Shown: positions 17,405 through 28,373 of the stretch, piece after piece
Position numbering within the stretch: position 1 is the stretch's first letter
Layout of the letters: every line of letters begins with the position of its first letter
Source: Sphingomonas gilva
GTDB taxonomy: Bacteria > Pseudomonadota > Alphaproteobacteria > Sphingomonadales > Sphingomonadaceae
DNA length: 64,000 nt
Assembly: GCF_003515075.1 (NCBI RefSeq)
Contig: NZ_QWLV01000001.1
Span: 248,001-312,000, forward strand
Direction of reading: 5' to 3'
Made by a program: the position numbers and the translations under genes
The notes under the pieces: generated by a model
Seen by the model: only the letters and a program-made list of their open reading frames with translations
Told to the model about the DNA's origin: nothing
Databases searched by the model: none

Positions 17405-17430
17405 ACGGGCGCGCCTAGTGGCGCGTCCGT
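17405..17430 (+). terminator. 11-bp hairpin after pal
   Basis: ACGGGCGCGCC pairs with GGCGCGTCCGT (one G-T pair) across a TAGT loop. There is no T-run, so the terminator reading is tentative. It directly abuts the cobalamin riboswitch and may help insulate it. Confidence 0.45.
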
Positions 17431-17592
17431 GACGGGTTCCCGGAGACGGGATCAAATGGGAACGGGGTTGAACGCCCCGGCTGCCCCCGCAACTGTGACC
17501 GGATAGCCGGCGCGCCATCATGCCACTGGGAGCGATCCCGGGAAGGCGGCACGCAAGCGACGACCCGGAAGCCAGGAGACCTGCCCGCCGCA
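17427..17592 (+). promoter_or_regulatory. Cobalamin riboswitch
   Basis: All conserved elements are present in order: GGGAACGGGGTTGAA, GCCCCCGCAACTGT, TGCCACTG, GGGAAGGCGG, and the B12 box GAAGCCAGGAGACCTGCC at 17568-17585. It lies about 95 nt upstream of the BtuB-like receptor gene and should repress it, and the downstream transporter genes, when adenosylcobalamin is plentiful. Boundaries are approximate by about ten bases. Confidence 0.95.
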
Positions 17593-17642
17593 GTCGACCT
17601 TCCGAGGCGGGCGGGGTGCACCGATCGGACGAGGAATCTCCT

Positions 17643-17680
17643 CGTTTGGCGACACGTGACGTGAACGCCAAACGAAGGGA
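17643..17680 (+). promoter_or_regulatory. Expression-platform hairpin over the btuB ribosome site
   Basis: CGTTTGGCG (17643-17651) pairs perfectly with CGCCAAACG (17666-17674). The stem can extend weakly into the AAGGGA Shine-Dalgarno at 17675-17680, six bases before the ATG. This suggests translational control by sequestering the ribosome site. It is an inference from the fold. Confidence 0.5.
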
Positions 17681-17685
17681 TAGAT

Positions 17686-19533
17686 ATGTTTTTCAAGTCG
17701 TTGCAAACTTCGTTGCTGATCGCGGCGAGCGCTTTGCCATGCGCCGCCTGGGCCCAGGATGCGGCGGAGGACACCGACATCATCGTCACCGCGACGGGCG
17801 CCGAGCAGCGTGCCGACGAGGTCGGGCTGGCGGTGACGGTCATCGATGCCGAGACGGTCGAGCGGCGCCAGACGGTGATCCTGTCCGATCTGCTGCTGAC
17901 CACGCCCGGCGTCGCGGTCGCGCGCAACGGTGGGCCCGGCACCGTCACCTACGCCCGGCTGCGCGGCGCAGAGAGCGGGCAGACCCTGGTGCTGATCGAC
18001 GGTGTGCGGACCAACGACCCGTCCGCGCCCGACGGCGCGTTCGATTTCGGCTCGCTGTTCACGACGGGGATCGAGCGGGTCGAGGTGCTGCGCGGCCCCG
18101 CGTCGGTGCCATGGGGCAGCCAGGCGATCGGCGGGGTGGTGAACGTCATTACCCGGCGGCCCGGACCCGGTTTCTCGGCGCGGGCGCGGGGGGAATATGG
18201 CACGTTCGAGACCGTGGTGGGGCAAAGCGGGATCGGCTATGGCGGCGAGCGCATCCGCGCGCGGATCGACGGCGGCTATTTCACCACCCACGGCATTTCC
18301 GCCGCGGCTTCGGGCAGCGAGGCGGACGGTTACGAACGCTGGGGCGCGAATGGCCGCGTCGAGTTCGACCTGACCCCCGACGTCGCGATCGATCTGCGCG
18401 GTAGCTGGTCCGATGGCCGGACCGATCTCGACGGTTTCTCGCCGACCTTCGAATTCGTCGATACCGACGAATATTCGACCTCCAAGGAGCTGTACGGCTA
18501 TGCCGGGATCAAGGCGCGGCTGGGCGGGCTGAACAACCGGCTGGGGTTCAGCATCGCCGACATCGATCGGGACAATTTCGCGTCCTCGACCGCGACCGAG
18601 CCCAGTTTCTTCGCGCGCGGACGCAGCGAGCGATATGAGTATCGCGGCGATCTGGCGATTACCGAGCAGGTCCGCGCGGTGTTCGGGGCGGAGCATGAGG
18701 ACAGCAGGCTTTTCGACGGGACCGACCGCTTCGAGTCCGGGATCACCAGCGTGTTTGGCGAGTTGATCGTCAAGCCGATCGAGATGCTGACGATCACCGG
18801 CGGCGTGCGGCACGACGATCATGAGGATTTCGGAGGCAACACCACCTTCGCCGCCAATGCGGCGCTGGCGCTGCCGACCGACACCATCCTGCGCGCGAGC
18901 TATGGCGAGGGGTTCAAGGCGCCGACCCTGTTCCAGCTCAACGCGCCGGGGTTTGGCAATATCGATCTGCAAGCGGAGACCGCCGAAAGCTGGGATGCGG
19001 GGATCGAGCAGCAACTGGTGGACGGCGCGCTGTCGATCGCCGCGACCTGGTTCCACCGCGATACCGTCAACCAGATCGATTTCGACCTGGTCAGCTTCAC
19101 CTATTCCAACATCGCCGCGACGAGCGCCGAGGGACTCGAAGTGGCGATCCGCGCGCGGCCTAACCGCGACTGGCTGTTCGATGCGAGCTACAGCCTGGTC
19201 GACAGCAAGAATCGGTCGGCCGGCTTCGCCGGCAACGAACTGGCCCGGCGGCCCCGCCATTCGGTGAGCGCCTCGATCGACTATGCGCCCCAGACCGGTC
19301 CCGCGCTGGGCGCGACGATCACCCATGTCGGCGACAGCTTCGACAATCCCGCGAACACGGTGCGGCTCGACGGCTATGTCTTGGTGGGCTTGCGCGCCGC
19401 AATCCGCCTGGCCGATCGCTACGAACTGTACGGACGGATCGATAATGCGTTCGACGAACGCTATCAGACGGTGGCGACCTACGGCGCCCCCGGCCGAGCC
19501 GCCTATGTGGGTATAAGGGCGCGTTTCGAGTGA
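17686..19533 (+). CDS. btuB: TonB-dependent vitamin B12 receptor (BtuB-like)
   Basis: 615 aa. Signal peptide to about residue 24, then TonB box-like TDIIVTATGAEQ. The plug follows (LLTTPGVAVARNGGPGTVTY, RLRGAESGQTLVLIDGVRTN, VEVLRGPASVPWGSQAIGGVVN in parts), then a 22-strand barrel ending in YVGIRARFE with terminal Phe before the last residue. It would import cobalamins across the outer membrane with TonB energy. The riboswitch in front makes the substrate call secure. It overlaps the next gene by four bases (GTGA). Confidence 0.93.
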   Translation: MFFKSLQTSLLIAASALPCAAWAQDAAEDTDIIVTATGAEQRADEVGLAVTVIDAETVERRQTVILSDLLLTTPGVAVARNGGPGTVTYARLRGAESGQTLVLIDGVRTNDPSAPDGAFDFGSLFTTGIERVEVLRGPASVPWGSQAIGGVVNVITRRPGPGFSARARGEYGTFETVVGQSGIGYGGERIRARIDGGYFTTHGISAAASGSEADGYERWGANGRVEFDLTPDVAIDLRGSWSDGRTDLDGFSPTFEFVDTDEYSTSKELYGYAGIKARLGGLNNRLGFSIADIDRDNFASSTATEPSFFARGRSERYEYRGDLAITEQVRAVFGAEHEDSRLFDGTDRFESGITSVFGELIVKPIEMLTITGGVRHDDHEDFGGNTTFAANAALALPTDTILRASYGEGFKAPTLFQLNAPGFGNIDLQAETAESWDAGIEQQLVDGALSIAATWFHRDTVNQIDFDLVSFTYSNIAATSAEGLEVAIRARPNRDWLFDASYSLVDSKNRSAGFAGNELARRPRHSVSASIDYAPQTGPALGATITHVGDSFDNPANTVRLDGYVLVGLRAAIRLADRYELYGRIDNAFDERYQTVATYGAPGRAAYVGIRARFE

Positions 19534-20372
19534 GGCGGGCGGGCGCCCTCGCGCTGCTGGCGCTGGCGGGTTGCGCCGCGCCGCCGCCGGGCGGGGGCGG
19601 CATCGTCTCGCTCAATCCGTGCGCCGATGCGATGCTCGTCGAGCTGGTCGCGCCCGAACGGATCGCGGCGATCAGCCACTATTCGCGCGATTCCGGAGCC
19701 AGCTCGATTCCGCCGGAGGTGGCGCGGCGCTTCCGCACCACCAGCGGCACCGCCGAGGAGGTGATCGCGCTCCGTCCCGATCTGGTGGTGGCGAGCAGCT
19801 TCACCCCGCCGGCGACGCGATCGGCCTTCGCCCGCGCCGGGATCGACACGCTGTACCTCGACATGCCCTCGACCATCGCGGCGAGCCGGCAGCAGGTGCT
19901 GGAGCTGGCCCAGGCGGTCGGCGCGCCGGCGGCGGGCGCGGCGATGGCGGCGCGGATCGACGCGCTGCCGCCCCCGCCCGCCGGCCCGCCGGTGCCGACG
20001 CTGCTGTGGATCGGCGGCAACATGGTCTCAGGCGGGGGCACCCTGCTCGACGACATGATGGCACGGGCGGGCCTCGGCAACGCGGCGGCCGATTACGGCA
20101 TGCGCTTCACCGGCGAGCTGCCGATCGAACGGATCGTCGCCCGGCCGCCGCGCGTGATGCTCGTGCCCGATGGGCCGGGGCAGGATGCGGATTCGCGCGC
20201 GGCGCGGCTGCGCGCCCGCGCGCTCGAAGCCTCCCGCGCGCTCGAAGCCTCCGGCGCGCATGTGATGCAGGCGGCGTTCCCGCGCCGGCTGATCAACTGC
20301 GGCGGGCCGGTGATCCCGCAGGCGATGAAACGGCTGGCCGAGGTGCGGCGATCCGTCGAGGCTGGATCATGA
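19530..20372 (+). CDS. btuF: BtuF-like cobalamin-binding lipoprotein/periplasmic protein
   Basis: 280 aa. Lipobox LALAGC near the N-terminus. The fold is that of helical-backbone binding proteins: IVSLNPCADAMLVELVAPER, ISHYSRD, VIALRPDLVVASSF, then GIDTLYLDMPSTIAASRQQV. It should hand cobalamin to the BtuC permease. The GTG start overlaps the receptor stop. A tandem EASRALEAS duplication at about residues 232-240 (20226-20260) is unusual. The order receptor-BtuF-BtuC-BtuD under one riboswitch supports the assignment. Confidence 0.88.
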   Translation: MRRAGALALLALAGCAAPPPGGGGIVSLNPCADAMLVELVAPERIAAISHYSRDSGASSIPPEVARRFRTTSGTAEEVIALRPDLVVASSFTPPATRSAFARAGIDTLYLDMPSTIAASRQQVLELAQAVGAPAAGAAMAARIDALPPPPAGPPVPTLLWIGGNMVSGGGTLLDDMMARAGLGNAAADYGMRFTGELPIERIVARPPRVMLVPDGPGQDADSRAARLRARALEASRALEASGAHVMQAAFPRRLINCGGPVIPQAMKRLAEVRRSVEAGS

Positions 20373-21343
20373 GCCGGGGGTTGGCGCTGGCCGTCCTTGC
20401 CGCGCTCGTCGCGCTCGGCCTCCTGGCGTCGCTCGCCGCGGGCAAGGTGTGGGTGCCGCCGTCCGCGTGGCTGGCAGACACGCCGGGCGGCTGGATCATC
20501 TTCGAGCTGCGCCTGCCGCGCGCCATCCTGGGCGCGGCGATCGGCGCGGTGCTGGGGCTGTCGGGCGCGGTGCTGCAAGGCTATCTGCGCAACCCGCTGG
20601 CTGATCCGGCGATCGTCGGCGTATCCTCCAGCGCGGCATTGGGTGCGGTGGCGGCGATCTTCTTCGGGATCGCGGTGTCGCCGCTCGCCATGTTCGCCTG
20701 CGCGATGGCGGGCGCGGGGATCGCGATGCTGGCGCTGGTCGCGCTGGTCGGCCGAACGGGCAACGCGATCGGTTTCATCCTCGCCGGCAGCGTGCTCTCC
20801 AGCCTTGCGGCCGCATTGACCGCGTTCCTCGTCTCGATCGCGCCCAACCCCTTCGCGACGCAGGAGATCATCAACTGGCTGATGGGGGCGCTGACCGATC
20901 GCGGCATGACCGAGCTGGCGATGGCGCTGCCCTTCATGGCTGTGGGCGCGGTGCTGCTCGCATTGACTGCACGCAGCCTCGATCTGCTCAACCTGGGCGA
21001 GGAGACCGCGCTCAGCCTCGGGCTGCATCCGCATCGGACGCAGGCGCTGATCGTCGCCGGTCTCGCGCTGGCGGTGGGCGCTTCGGTCGCGGCGACGGGC
21101 GTCGTCGGTTTCGTCGGCCTGGTCGTGCCGCACCTGTTGAGGCCGATATTCGGCCAGCGGCCCTCCGCGTTGCTGCTGCCGTCGGCGCTCGGCGGCGCGG
21201 CGCTGCTGCTGTTCGCCGACAGCGCGGTGCGGCTGACGCCCGGCGCGGGCGAGGTGCGGCTGGGCGTGGCGATGGCGCTGATCGGCGCGCCCTTCTTCTT
21301 CGCGCTGCTGCTCAACCTCAGGAGGCGCGCGCCATGGGGCTGA
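20369..21343 (+). CDS. btuC: BtuC-like FecCD-family permease
   Basis: 324 aa with about ten hydrophobic helices. Family markers are LRLPRAILGAAIGAVLGLSG, LQGYLRNPLADPAIVGVSS, and the coupling helix region LGLHPHRTQALIV with GVVGFVGLVVPHLLR. The ATG overlaps the previous TGA. It forms the membrane pore with the ATPase encoded next and should move cobalamin into the cytoplasm. Confidence 0.93.
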   Translation: MSRGLALAVLAALVALGLLASLAAGKVWVPPSAWLADTPGGWIIFELRLPRAILGAAIGAVLGLSGAVLQGYLRNPLADPAIVGVSSSAALGAVAAIFFGIAVSPLAMFACAMAGAGIAMLALVALVGRTGNAIGFILAGSVLSSLAAALTAFLVSIAPNPFATQEIINWLMGALTDRGMTELAMALPFMAVGAVLLALTARSLDLLNLGEETALSLGLHPHRTQALIVAGLALAVGASVAATGVVGFVGLVVPHLLRPIFGQRPSALLLPSALGGAALLLFADSAVRLTPGAGEVRLGVAMALIGAPFFFALLLNLRRRAPWG

Positions 21344-22101
21344 GCGTGGAACGGGCGACGGTGCGGCGCAGCAACCAGAATATCCTGACCTGCGCGGGCG
21401 CCGAATTCCGGTCCGGCAAGGTGACCGCGCTGCTGGGGCCGAACGGCGCGGGCAAGACGAGCTTGCTGCGCGTCGCTGCAGGGTTGATCGCGGCTGACAA
21501 GGGTGCGGCGGTGCTCGACGGCGCCGGCGTGCGGGCGATGGATCGGCGCGCGCGCGCGCGGGCGATCGGCTATCTGCCGCAATCGGCCGGCGTGGCGTGG
21601 GACGTGCGCGTCGCCGAGCTGGTCGCCTTGGGGCGGATGCCGCATGTCGGCGCGTTCGCCGCCCTGTCGGCCGAGGACGAGGCGGCGGTGGCGCGGGCAA
21701 TCGCCGCTTGCGACCTCGGAGTTCTGGCGGACCGCGCGGTGGGCACGCTGTCCGGCGGCGAACGGGCGCGGGCGATGCTGGCGCGCGTGCTTGCGGGGGA
21801 GCCGCGCTGGATCCTTGCCGACGAACCGCTGGCGAGCCTCGATCCGGCGCACCAGAAGACGGTGCTCGATCTGCTGCGCGACGCGGCGCGGGCAGGGGCG
21901 GGTGTGGTGATCGTGCTTCACGAACTGGCGCACGCGGCCTTCGTCGCCGACGATGCGGTGCTGATGGCGGGCGGGCGCGTCATCGCCGCCGGACAGGCCG
22001 ACGAGGTGCTGACCGCCGACCGGCTGCGCGGCGTTTACGGCTTGGATTTCACCGTCGATCGCGGCGGCGACGGCCGTTTGCGCATCCATTCGCCGTTTTG
22101 A
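21334..22101 (+). CDS. btuD: BtuD-like ABC transporter ATP-binding protein
   Basis: 255 aa. Walker A is LLGPNGAGKTSLLR, Q-loop is YLPQSAG, signature is LSGGERARAMLARV, Walker B is WILADEPLASLD, H-loop is VVIVLHELAHA. It belongs to the group that energises cobalamin, haem and siderophore permeases. It overlaps the permease gene by ten bases. Last gene of the riboswitch-controlled unit. Confidence 0.95.
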   Translation: MGLSVERATVRRSNQNILTCAGAEFRSGKVTALLGPNGAGKTSLLRVAAGLIAADKGAAVLDGAGVRAMDRRARARAIGYLPQSAGVAWDVRVAELVALGRMPHVGAFAALSAEDEAAVARAIAACDLGVLADRAVGTLSGGERARAMLARVLAGEPRWILADEPLASLDPAHQKTVLDLLRDAARAGAGVVIVLHELAHAAFVADDAVLMAGGRVIAAGQADEVLTADRLRGVYGLDFTVDRGGDGRLRIHSPF

Positions 22102-22185
22102 CGCTGCGATGCGGCGAATGGCACTTGTGATGATGTAACATGCCTCATATGAGGGCGGCCTTGTCCCGAGTCCCATGAGGTATGC

Positions 22186-24333
<2,148 letters not shown>

Positions 24334-24337
24334 TATC

Positions 24338-24425
24338 GTCGCCCCGGCGGAGGCCGGGGCCGCCATCGGCAAGCGCGACGCCGGATGTGCCACAAACCTG
24401 ACGGCCCCGGCCTTCGCCGGGGCGG
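24338..24425. repeat. Palindromic repeat with conserved core, family B copy 1
   Basis: Outer arms CGCCCCGGCGGAGGCCGGGG and CCCCGGCCTTCGCCGGGGCG enclose a core containing GCGACGCCGGATGTGCCACA then AACC. The same core, with one change, appears at 54240-54335. It lies between the receptor gene and the convergent galE gene and may also stop transcription in both directions. Confidence 0.8.
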
Positions 24426-24429
24426 CGAG

Positions 24430-25425
24430 TCAGGGACGCTCCGCCAGCTTGCGTTCCCAGGCGAGCGCGTCGGCGACGATCATGTCCAGGTCGGCGCGCT
24501 GGGGTTGCCAGTCGAGCGTCTGGAGGATCGCGCGGTTGTCCGACACCAGGGCCGGCGGATCGCCCGCGCGGCGCGGCTCGATACGCCGGTCGAGCTTCAT
24601 GTTGGTCACCCGATCGACCGCGTCGAGCACCTCGAGCACCGAATAGCCGCGGCCATAGCCGGCGTTGAGCGTCACGCTTTTGGTGGGATGCGCGATCAGC
24701 CGATCGAGCGCGGCGACATGCGCGGCGGCGAGATCGGAGACATGGATATAGTCGCGCACACCGGTGCCGTCCGCAGTGTCGTAATCGGTGCCGAACACCG
24801 CCACCGATTCGCGCTTGCCCGTGGCGGCCTCGACCGCGACCTTGATCAGGTGGGTCGCGCCGGCGGTCGACTGACCGGTGCGGCCGTCGGGATCGGCGCC
24901 GGCGACGTTGAAATAGCGCAGCGCCGCGTAGTTGATCGGATGCGCGCGGGCGGTGTCCGCGAGCATGATCTCGGTCATCAGCTTGGAGCTGCCATAGGGA
25001 TTGATCGGGACCTTGGGCGCATCCTCCGCGACCGGGATCGCATCGGGGATGCCGTAGGTCGCGGCGGTCGAGGAGAAGATGAAGTGCGGCACGCCGCAGG
25101 CCACCGCGCTTTCGATCAGCGCGCGCGAGGCGACGGTGTTGTTGCGGTAGTATTTGAGCGGGTCCGCGACCGATTCGGGCACGATGATCGAGCCGGCGAA
25201 ATGCATGATCGCGGTGATCTCGTGGTCGACGAGTGCGCGGCGGACCAGTCCGTCGTCCTCGATCGCCCCCTCGACCAGGATGGCGCGAGGATCGACCGCC
25301 CAGGCAAAGCCAGTGGAGAGATTGTCGATCACCACGACGCGCCAGCCGGCATCGAGCGCGGCGAGCGCCGCGTGGCTGCCGATATAGCCGGCTCCGCCCG
25401 TCACCAGCACCGTTCGCATCGCCAT
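24430..25425 (-). CDS. galE: UDP-glucose 4-epimerase
   Basis: 331 aa extended SDR protein. The NAD-binding motif is [19 protein letters not shown], the catalytic Ser/Thr region is [11 protein letters not shown], and the YxxxK is [11 protein letters not shown]. It interconverts UDP-glucose and UDP-galactose for surface polysaccharides. The gene is monocistronic here and divergent from msrA. Length and start are standard. Confidence 0.96.
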   Translation of the reverse strand: MAMRTVLVTGGAGYIGSHAALAALDAGWRVVVIDNLSTGFAWAVDPRAILVEGAIEDDGLVRRALVDHEITAIMHFAGSIIVPESVADPLKYYRNNTVASRALIESAVACGVPHFIFSSTAATYGIPDAIPVAEDAPKVPINPYGSSKLMTEIMLADTARAHPINYAALRYFNVAGADPDGRTGQSTAGATHLIKVAVEAATGKRESVAVFGTDYDTADGTGVRDYIHVSDLAAAHVAALDRLIAHPTKSVTLNAGYGRGYSVLEVLDAVDRVTNMKLDRRIEPRRAGDPPALVSDNRAILQTLDWQPQRADLDMIVADALAWERKLAERP

Positions 25426-25495
25426 ATCCTACCCCCGCGCGTTGTCGCTTCGCCCTGCCATTCCTATCTTCGGCGGGCAAATGAGGAGTGAAGAG

Positions 25496-26044
25496 ATGAC
25501 GACCCAAACCGCGATCCTGGCCGGCGGCTGCTTCTGGTGCGTCGAGGCGGTGTTCAAGGGCCTGCGCGGCGTGGAGGCGGTGGAGAGCGGCTATATCGGC
25601 GGCCATCTCGACAACCCGACCTACAAGCAGGTGTGCGGCGGCGACACCGGCCATGCCGAGGCGATCAAGGTGACCTTCAACCCGGGCGAGATCGATTACG
25701 GCGATCTGCTGGACGTGTTCTTCGCGACGCATGATCCGACGCAGCTCAACCGCCAGGGCAATGATGTGGGCACGCAATATCGCTCGGCGATCTTTCCGCT
25801 CGACGACGCTCAGCGCGGCGAGGCCGAGGCGGCGATCGCGCGCAACCAGGCCGATCAGCCGGCGCCGATCGTCACCGCGATCGAGGATGGCGGCGCCACC
25901 TGGTGGCCGGCCGAGGACTATCATCAGGACTATTGGGCCGGTGAGGGCACGCGCAATCCCTATTGCCTGGCTGTGATCCCCCCCAAGCTGGCGAAACTGC
26001 GCAAGGGCTTCGCCGAGCGGCTGAAGGAGCCGGCGGCGGCCTGA
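25496..26044 (+). CDS. msrA: Peptide-methionine (S)-S-oxide reductase MsrA
   Basis: 182 aa. The catalytic Cys lies in [11 protein letters not shown] at residue 13; the family pattern continues with [26 protein letters not shown] and [18 protein letters not shown]. It repairs oxidised methionine with thioredoxin. The ATG after GAGGAGTGAAGAG is chosen; a longer frame upstream adds residues not seen in the family. Confidence 0.96.
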   Translation: MTTQTAILAGGCFWCVEAVFKGLRGVEAVESGYIGGHLDNPTYKQVCGGDTGHAEAIKVTFNPGEIDYGDLLDVFFATHDPTQLNRQGNDVGTQYRSAIFPLDDAQRGEAEAAIARNQADQPAPIVTAIEDGGATWWPAEDYHQDYWAGEGTRNPYCLAVIPPKLAKLRKGFAERLKEPAAA

Positions 26045-26169
26045 TCGCCTGACGGCCGATAGCTCCGATATGGAGTTTCCCGGCCCGTCAACTATCGCAT
26101 TTCACGCCATTCCGGACTAGCCTTGGCTCTCGTGCCGCATCCGCGAGCGGCATGGTAGGGGGATGAAGC

Positions 26170-27033
26170 ATGGCGCGCTTAGCTTTCCAACATGAGCCGG
26201 CACTCGCATCCCGCCGGATCGCGATCATCGCGGACAGCCCCGAACTGGAACATGTGCTGGCGCCTGCCCTGGAGGGGCTGGGTCTGGTTGCGGCCACAGA
26301 TGTCGAGCGGGCCGACATCGTCCTTTGGCAGCGGCAGGCGACCGACGCGCTGGAGGCGCTGCTCGACGCGGCGGTATCGGGCCATCGCCGCATCGTCATC
26401 GCGGTGCCCGACGATGCGCTCGACCAGTGGAGCTTCGCGATCGGTCTGCCGGGGGTCGAGCTAGTGCCCAAGACCGACCACGAGGGTTTGGTGCGCGCGA
26501 TCGCGCGTGCGCCGGCCCGCTCGCCCGGCCTGACGCGCGAAAATATGGGCGACGATCCGGTGCAGCGGCTGCGCGAGCTTGGCGCCGAGGTGGCGCGGAT
26601 CGCCCAGGCCCTGAGCGCGCTGGGGCCGGGATCGGGGGTAGCCGATCGCCGGCCGCCCTATCGCGGTGAAGCGGGTGAGGGAGCGGAACCGAGCGCACCG
26701 GCGATCCGCGCGATGATCCGCGCCCGGCGGACGCGCGACCAGTATTTCGCGCCCGAACTGTTCGCCGATCCCGCATGGGACATATTGCTCGACCTCATGG
26801 CGGCGCGGCTGGAGGGGCGGGACGTCGCGGTATCGAGCCTGTGCATCGCCGCGGCGGTGCCGCCCACCACCGCGCTCCGTTGGATCAGCGCGATGACCGA
26901 GCAGGGCCTGCTCGTGCGGATCGCCGACGCCGACGACCGCCGCCGCGTGTTCATCAGGCTGAGCAACGACGCGGCCGAACGAATGGCCGCATGCCTGGCC
27001 GCTCTGAATCGCAACGGTCCGCAGGTTGCGTGA
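26170..27033 (+). CDS. Winged-helix DNA-binding protein with receiver-like N-terminus
   Basis: 287 aa. Residues 15-110 alternate hydrophobic strands and helices (RIAIIADSPELEHVLAPALE, DIVLWQRQ, RIVIAVPD) like a receiver or flavodoxin-like fold but lack a clear phospho-Asp pocket. Residues 195-285 are MarR-like: WDILLDLMAARLEGRDVAVS, then the recognition helix region VPPTTALRWISAMTEQGLL and the wing ADDRRRVFIRLS. A Pro/Gly linker joins them. It likely regulates transcription; the target is unknown. Not a standard two-component response regulator. Confidence 0.75.
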   Translation: MARLAFQHEPALASRRIAIIADSPELEHVLAPALEGLGLVAATDVERADIVLWQRQATDALEALLDAAVSGHRRIVIAVPDDALDQWSFAIGLPGVELVPKTDHEGLVRAIARAPARSPGLTRENMGDDPVQRLRELGAEVARIAQALSALGPGSGVADRRPPYRGEAGEGAEPSAPAIRAMIRARRTRDQYFAPELFADPAWDILLDLMAARLEGRDVAVSSLCIAAAVPPTTALRWISAMTEQGLLVRIADADDRRRVFIRLSNDAAERMAACLAALNRNGPQVA

Positions 27034-27064
27034 TCCGGCCGGGCGTGGCAGGGGGCGGGATTAA

Positions 27065-27140
27065 GGGCGCTTAGCTCAGTTGGTAGAGCATCTCGTTTAC
27101 ACCGAGAGGGTCGGCGGTTCGAGCCCGTCAGCGCCCACCA
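27065..27140 (+). tRNA. tRNA-Val (anticodon UAC)
   Basis: A 76-nt cloverleaf with GGGCGCT pairing to AGCGCCC, anticodon stem TCTCG/CGAGA, loop TTTACAC (anticodon TAC), the TTCGAGC T-arm, and an encoded CCA end. The next base starts the stop codon region of a convergent XRE-family gene. Confidence 0.97.
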
Positions 27141-27704
27141 TCACAAACCCCGGACGAGTTTGACGGCGCGGGCGAGCCAGGGGGGATCGGCGACGACCTG
27201 CTGGCGCGCGCCGCTGCCGAGCGGCAGGATATGGAGCTTGCCTTCCTCGCGCCCGATCAGACGGCCGAACAGGAAGCGCCCGGCGGGGCGCGGCACCAAA
27301 ATGTCGCGGTTCATCGCCTGGCCGAACGCCTCGGGCGAGAGCCGCTCGCACCAGATCTCGTCGCCCGAACGATAGTCGCCGATGCCGCTGTCGACCTTTA
27401 CCGCGACCAGCTCCGGCGCGGGCTGCGGCGGCGTGACCGTCTGCGCGTGACGCGGCGCATGCGCCCCGTCATGCCCGAGCACCGCGGCGACGGCCAGATC
27501 GGCGCGGTCGGGCAGCTTGACCAGATCGGCGGCGGCGACGCCCAGCGCATCGGCGATACGGTTGAGCCAGCCGACCGAAACGGTACGCGTGCCGGTCTCC
27601 AGCCGCCCGATCGTCTGCGCGGTGGTGGGCGGCTTGCAGCGCTTGCCGACCTCTTCGAGCGTCAGCCCCTTGGCGCGGCGGACTTCGCGGATCGCGGTAA
27701 TCAT
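27141..27704 (-). CDS. XRE-family regulator with S24-like C-terminal domain
   Basis: 187 aa. Residues 1-60 form an HTH (IREVRRAKGLTLEEVGKRC, IGRLETGTRTVSVGWLNRIA). Residues 95-187 have the beta pattern of LexA/CI-type peptidase S24 domains (VAVKVDSGIGDYRSGDEIWC, DILVPRPAGRFLFGRLIG). A Ser-Lys catalytic pair is not obvious, so autocleavage cannot be claimed. It resembles a repressor of mobile elements but no integrase or phage gene is adjacent. It abuts tRNA-Val with no gap. Confidence 0.82.
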   Translation of the reverse strand: MITAIREVRRAKGLTLEEVGKRCKPPTTAQTIGRLETGTRTVSVGWLNRIADALGVAAADLVKLPDRADLAVAAVLGHDGAHAPRHAQTVTPPQPAPELVAVKVDSGIGDYRSGDEIWCERLSPEAFGQAMNRDILVPRPAGRFLFGRLIGREEGKLHILPLGSGARQQVVADPPWLARAVKLVRGL

Positions 27705-27801
27705 GACGGCGGCCTTTCACATAACCGATATGGTTTTAGCGCTGTCCTACATCCGTGCGAATATGGCAAGGGCTGATTCGCGAAGAAAATGGAGAATGCG
27801 G

Positions 27802-28293
27802 ATGAAGCGGATGCTGGCTGAGGTCGGGTTTGATGTTGGGACGGGCCCCTCCCCCAACCCCTCCGCTAAAGGGGAGGGGAGAAAGCGGAGCGTTACGGTC
27901 AACCTCGCCGAATCGCCGCTCGGCTGGCTGCGCGCGCGCGGACTGGTCGATGCGCGGCAGTTCGAGGCGGGCGAGCGGCTGCGCGCGGACTATGAGACGG
28001 CTTCGCTGGGACAGCGCGTGACGATGCGCTGGGACGCGGCGCCGGCGAGCGGCGGACGGCGCGGGCCGCCGCGGGCTGTGGACGCGACCGTCGGGCAGAT
28101 TTCGGCCAAGCGCCGCTTCGACGCGGCGATCGCGGCGCTGGGCGGCGGCCTTTCCGATATCGCCTGGCGCGTCATCTGCGCCGGCGAGGGACTGCCGGTC
28201 GCGGAGGAAGGGCTGGGCTGGCCCAAGCGATCGGGACGCGTGGTGCTGACCCTGGCGCTCGACCGGCTGGCGGATCATTATGGGTTGGGGTGA
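27802..28293 (+). CDS. DUF6456-type protein with a translated repeat near its N-terminus
   Basis: 163 aa. From residue 35 on the sequence reads NLAESPLGWLRARGLVDARQ, then FDAAIAALGGGLSDIAWRV and LDRLADHYGLG, a pattern I associate with DUF6456, found in alphaproteobacteria, probably DNA-binding. Residues 15-30 (PSPNPSAKGEGRKRS) look like a translated copy of the CCCCTCC...AAGGGGAGGGG intergenic hairpin found elsewhere here. GGAG at 27791-27794 favours the ATG at 27802. Function unknown. Confidence 0.7.
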   Translation: MKRMLAEVGFDVGTGPSPNPSAKGEGRKRSVTVNLAESPLGWLRARGLVDARQFEAGERLRADYETASLGQRVTMRWDAAPASGGRRGPPRAVDATVGQISAKRRFDAAIAALGGGLSDIAWRVICAGEGLPVAEEGLGWPKRSGRVVLTLALDRLADHYGLG

Positions 28294-28373
28294 GGCTCAC
28301 CGCCCGCATCATGTCTTGTAACGACCCTCAAACGGTCCCTTGACTCTTAAATCTACATATGTTGTGTTTAGTC

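Noticed and set aside
22126..22160. Possible Zur box before the zinc receptor
   Set aside because: TGATGTAACATGCC and CTCATATGAG are only partly symmetric and do not match a consensus I can state with confidence.
27141..28293. A prophage next to tRNA-Val
   Set aside because: Only a repressor-like gene is present; no integrase, replication or structural genes are found.
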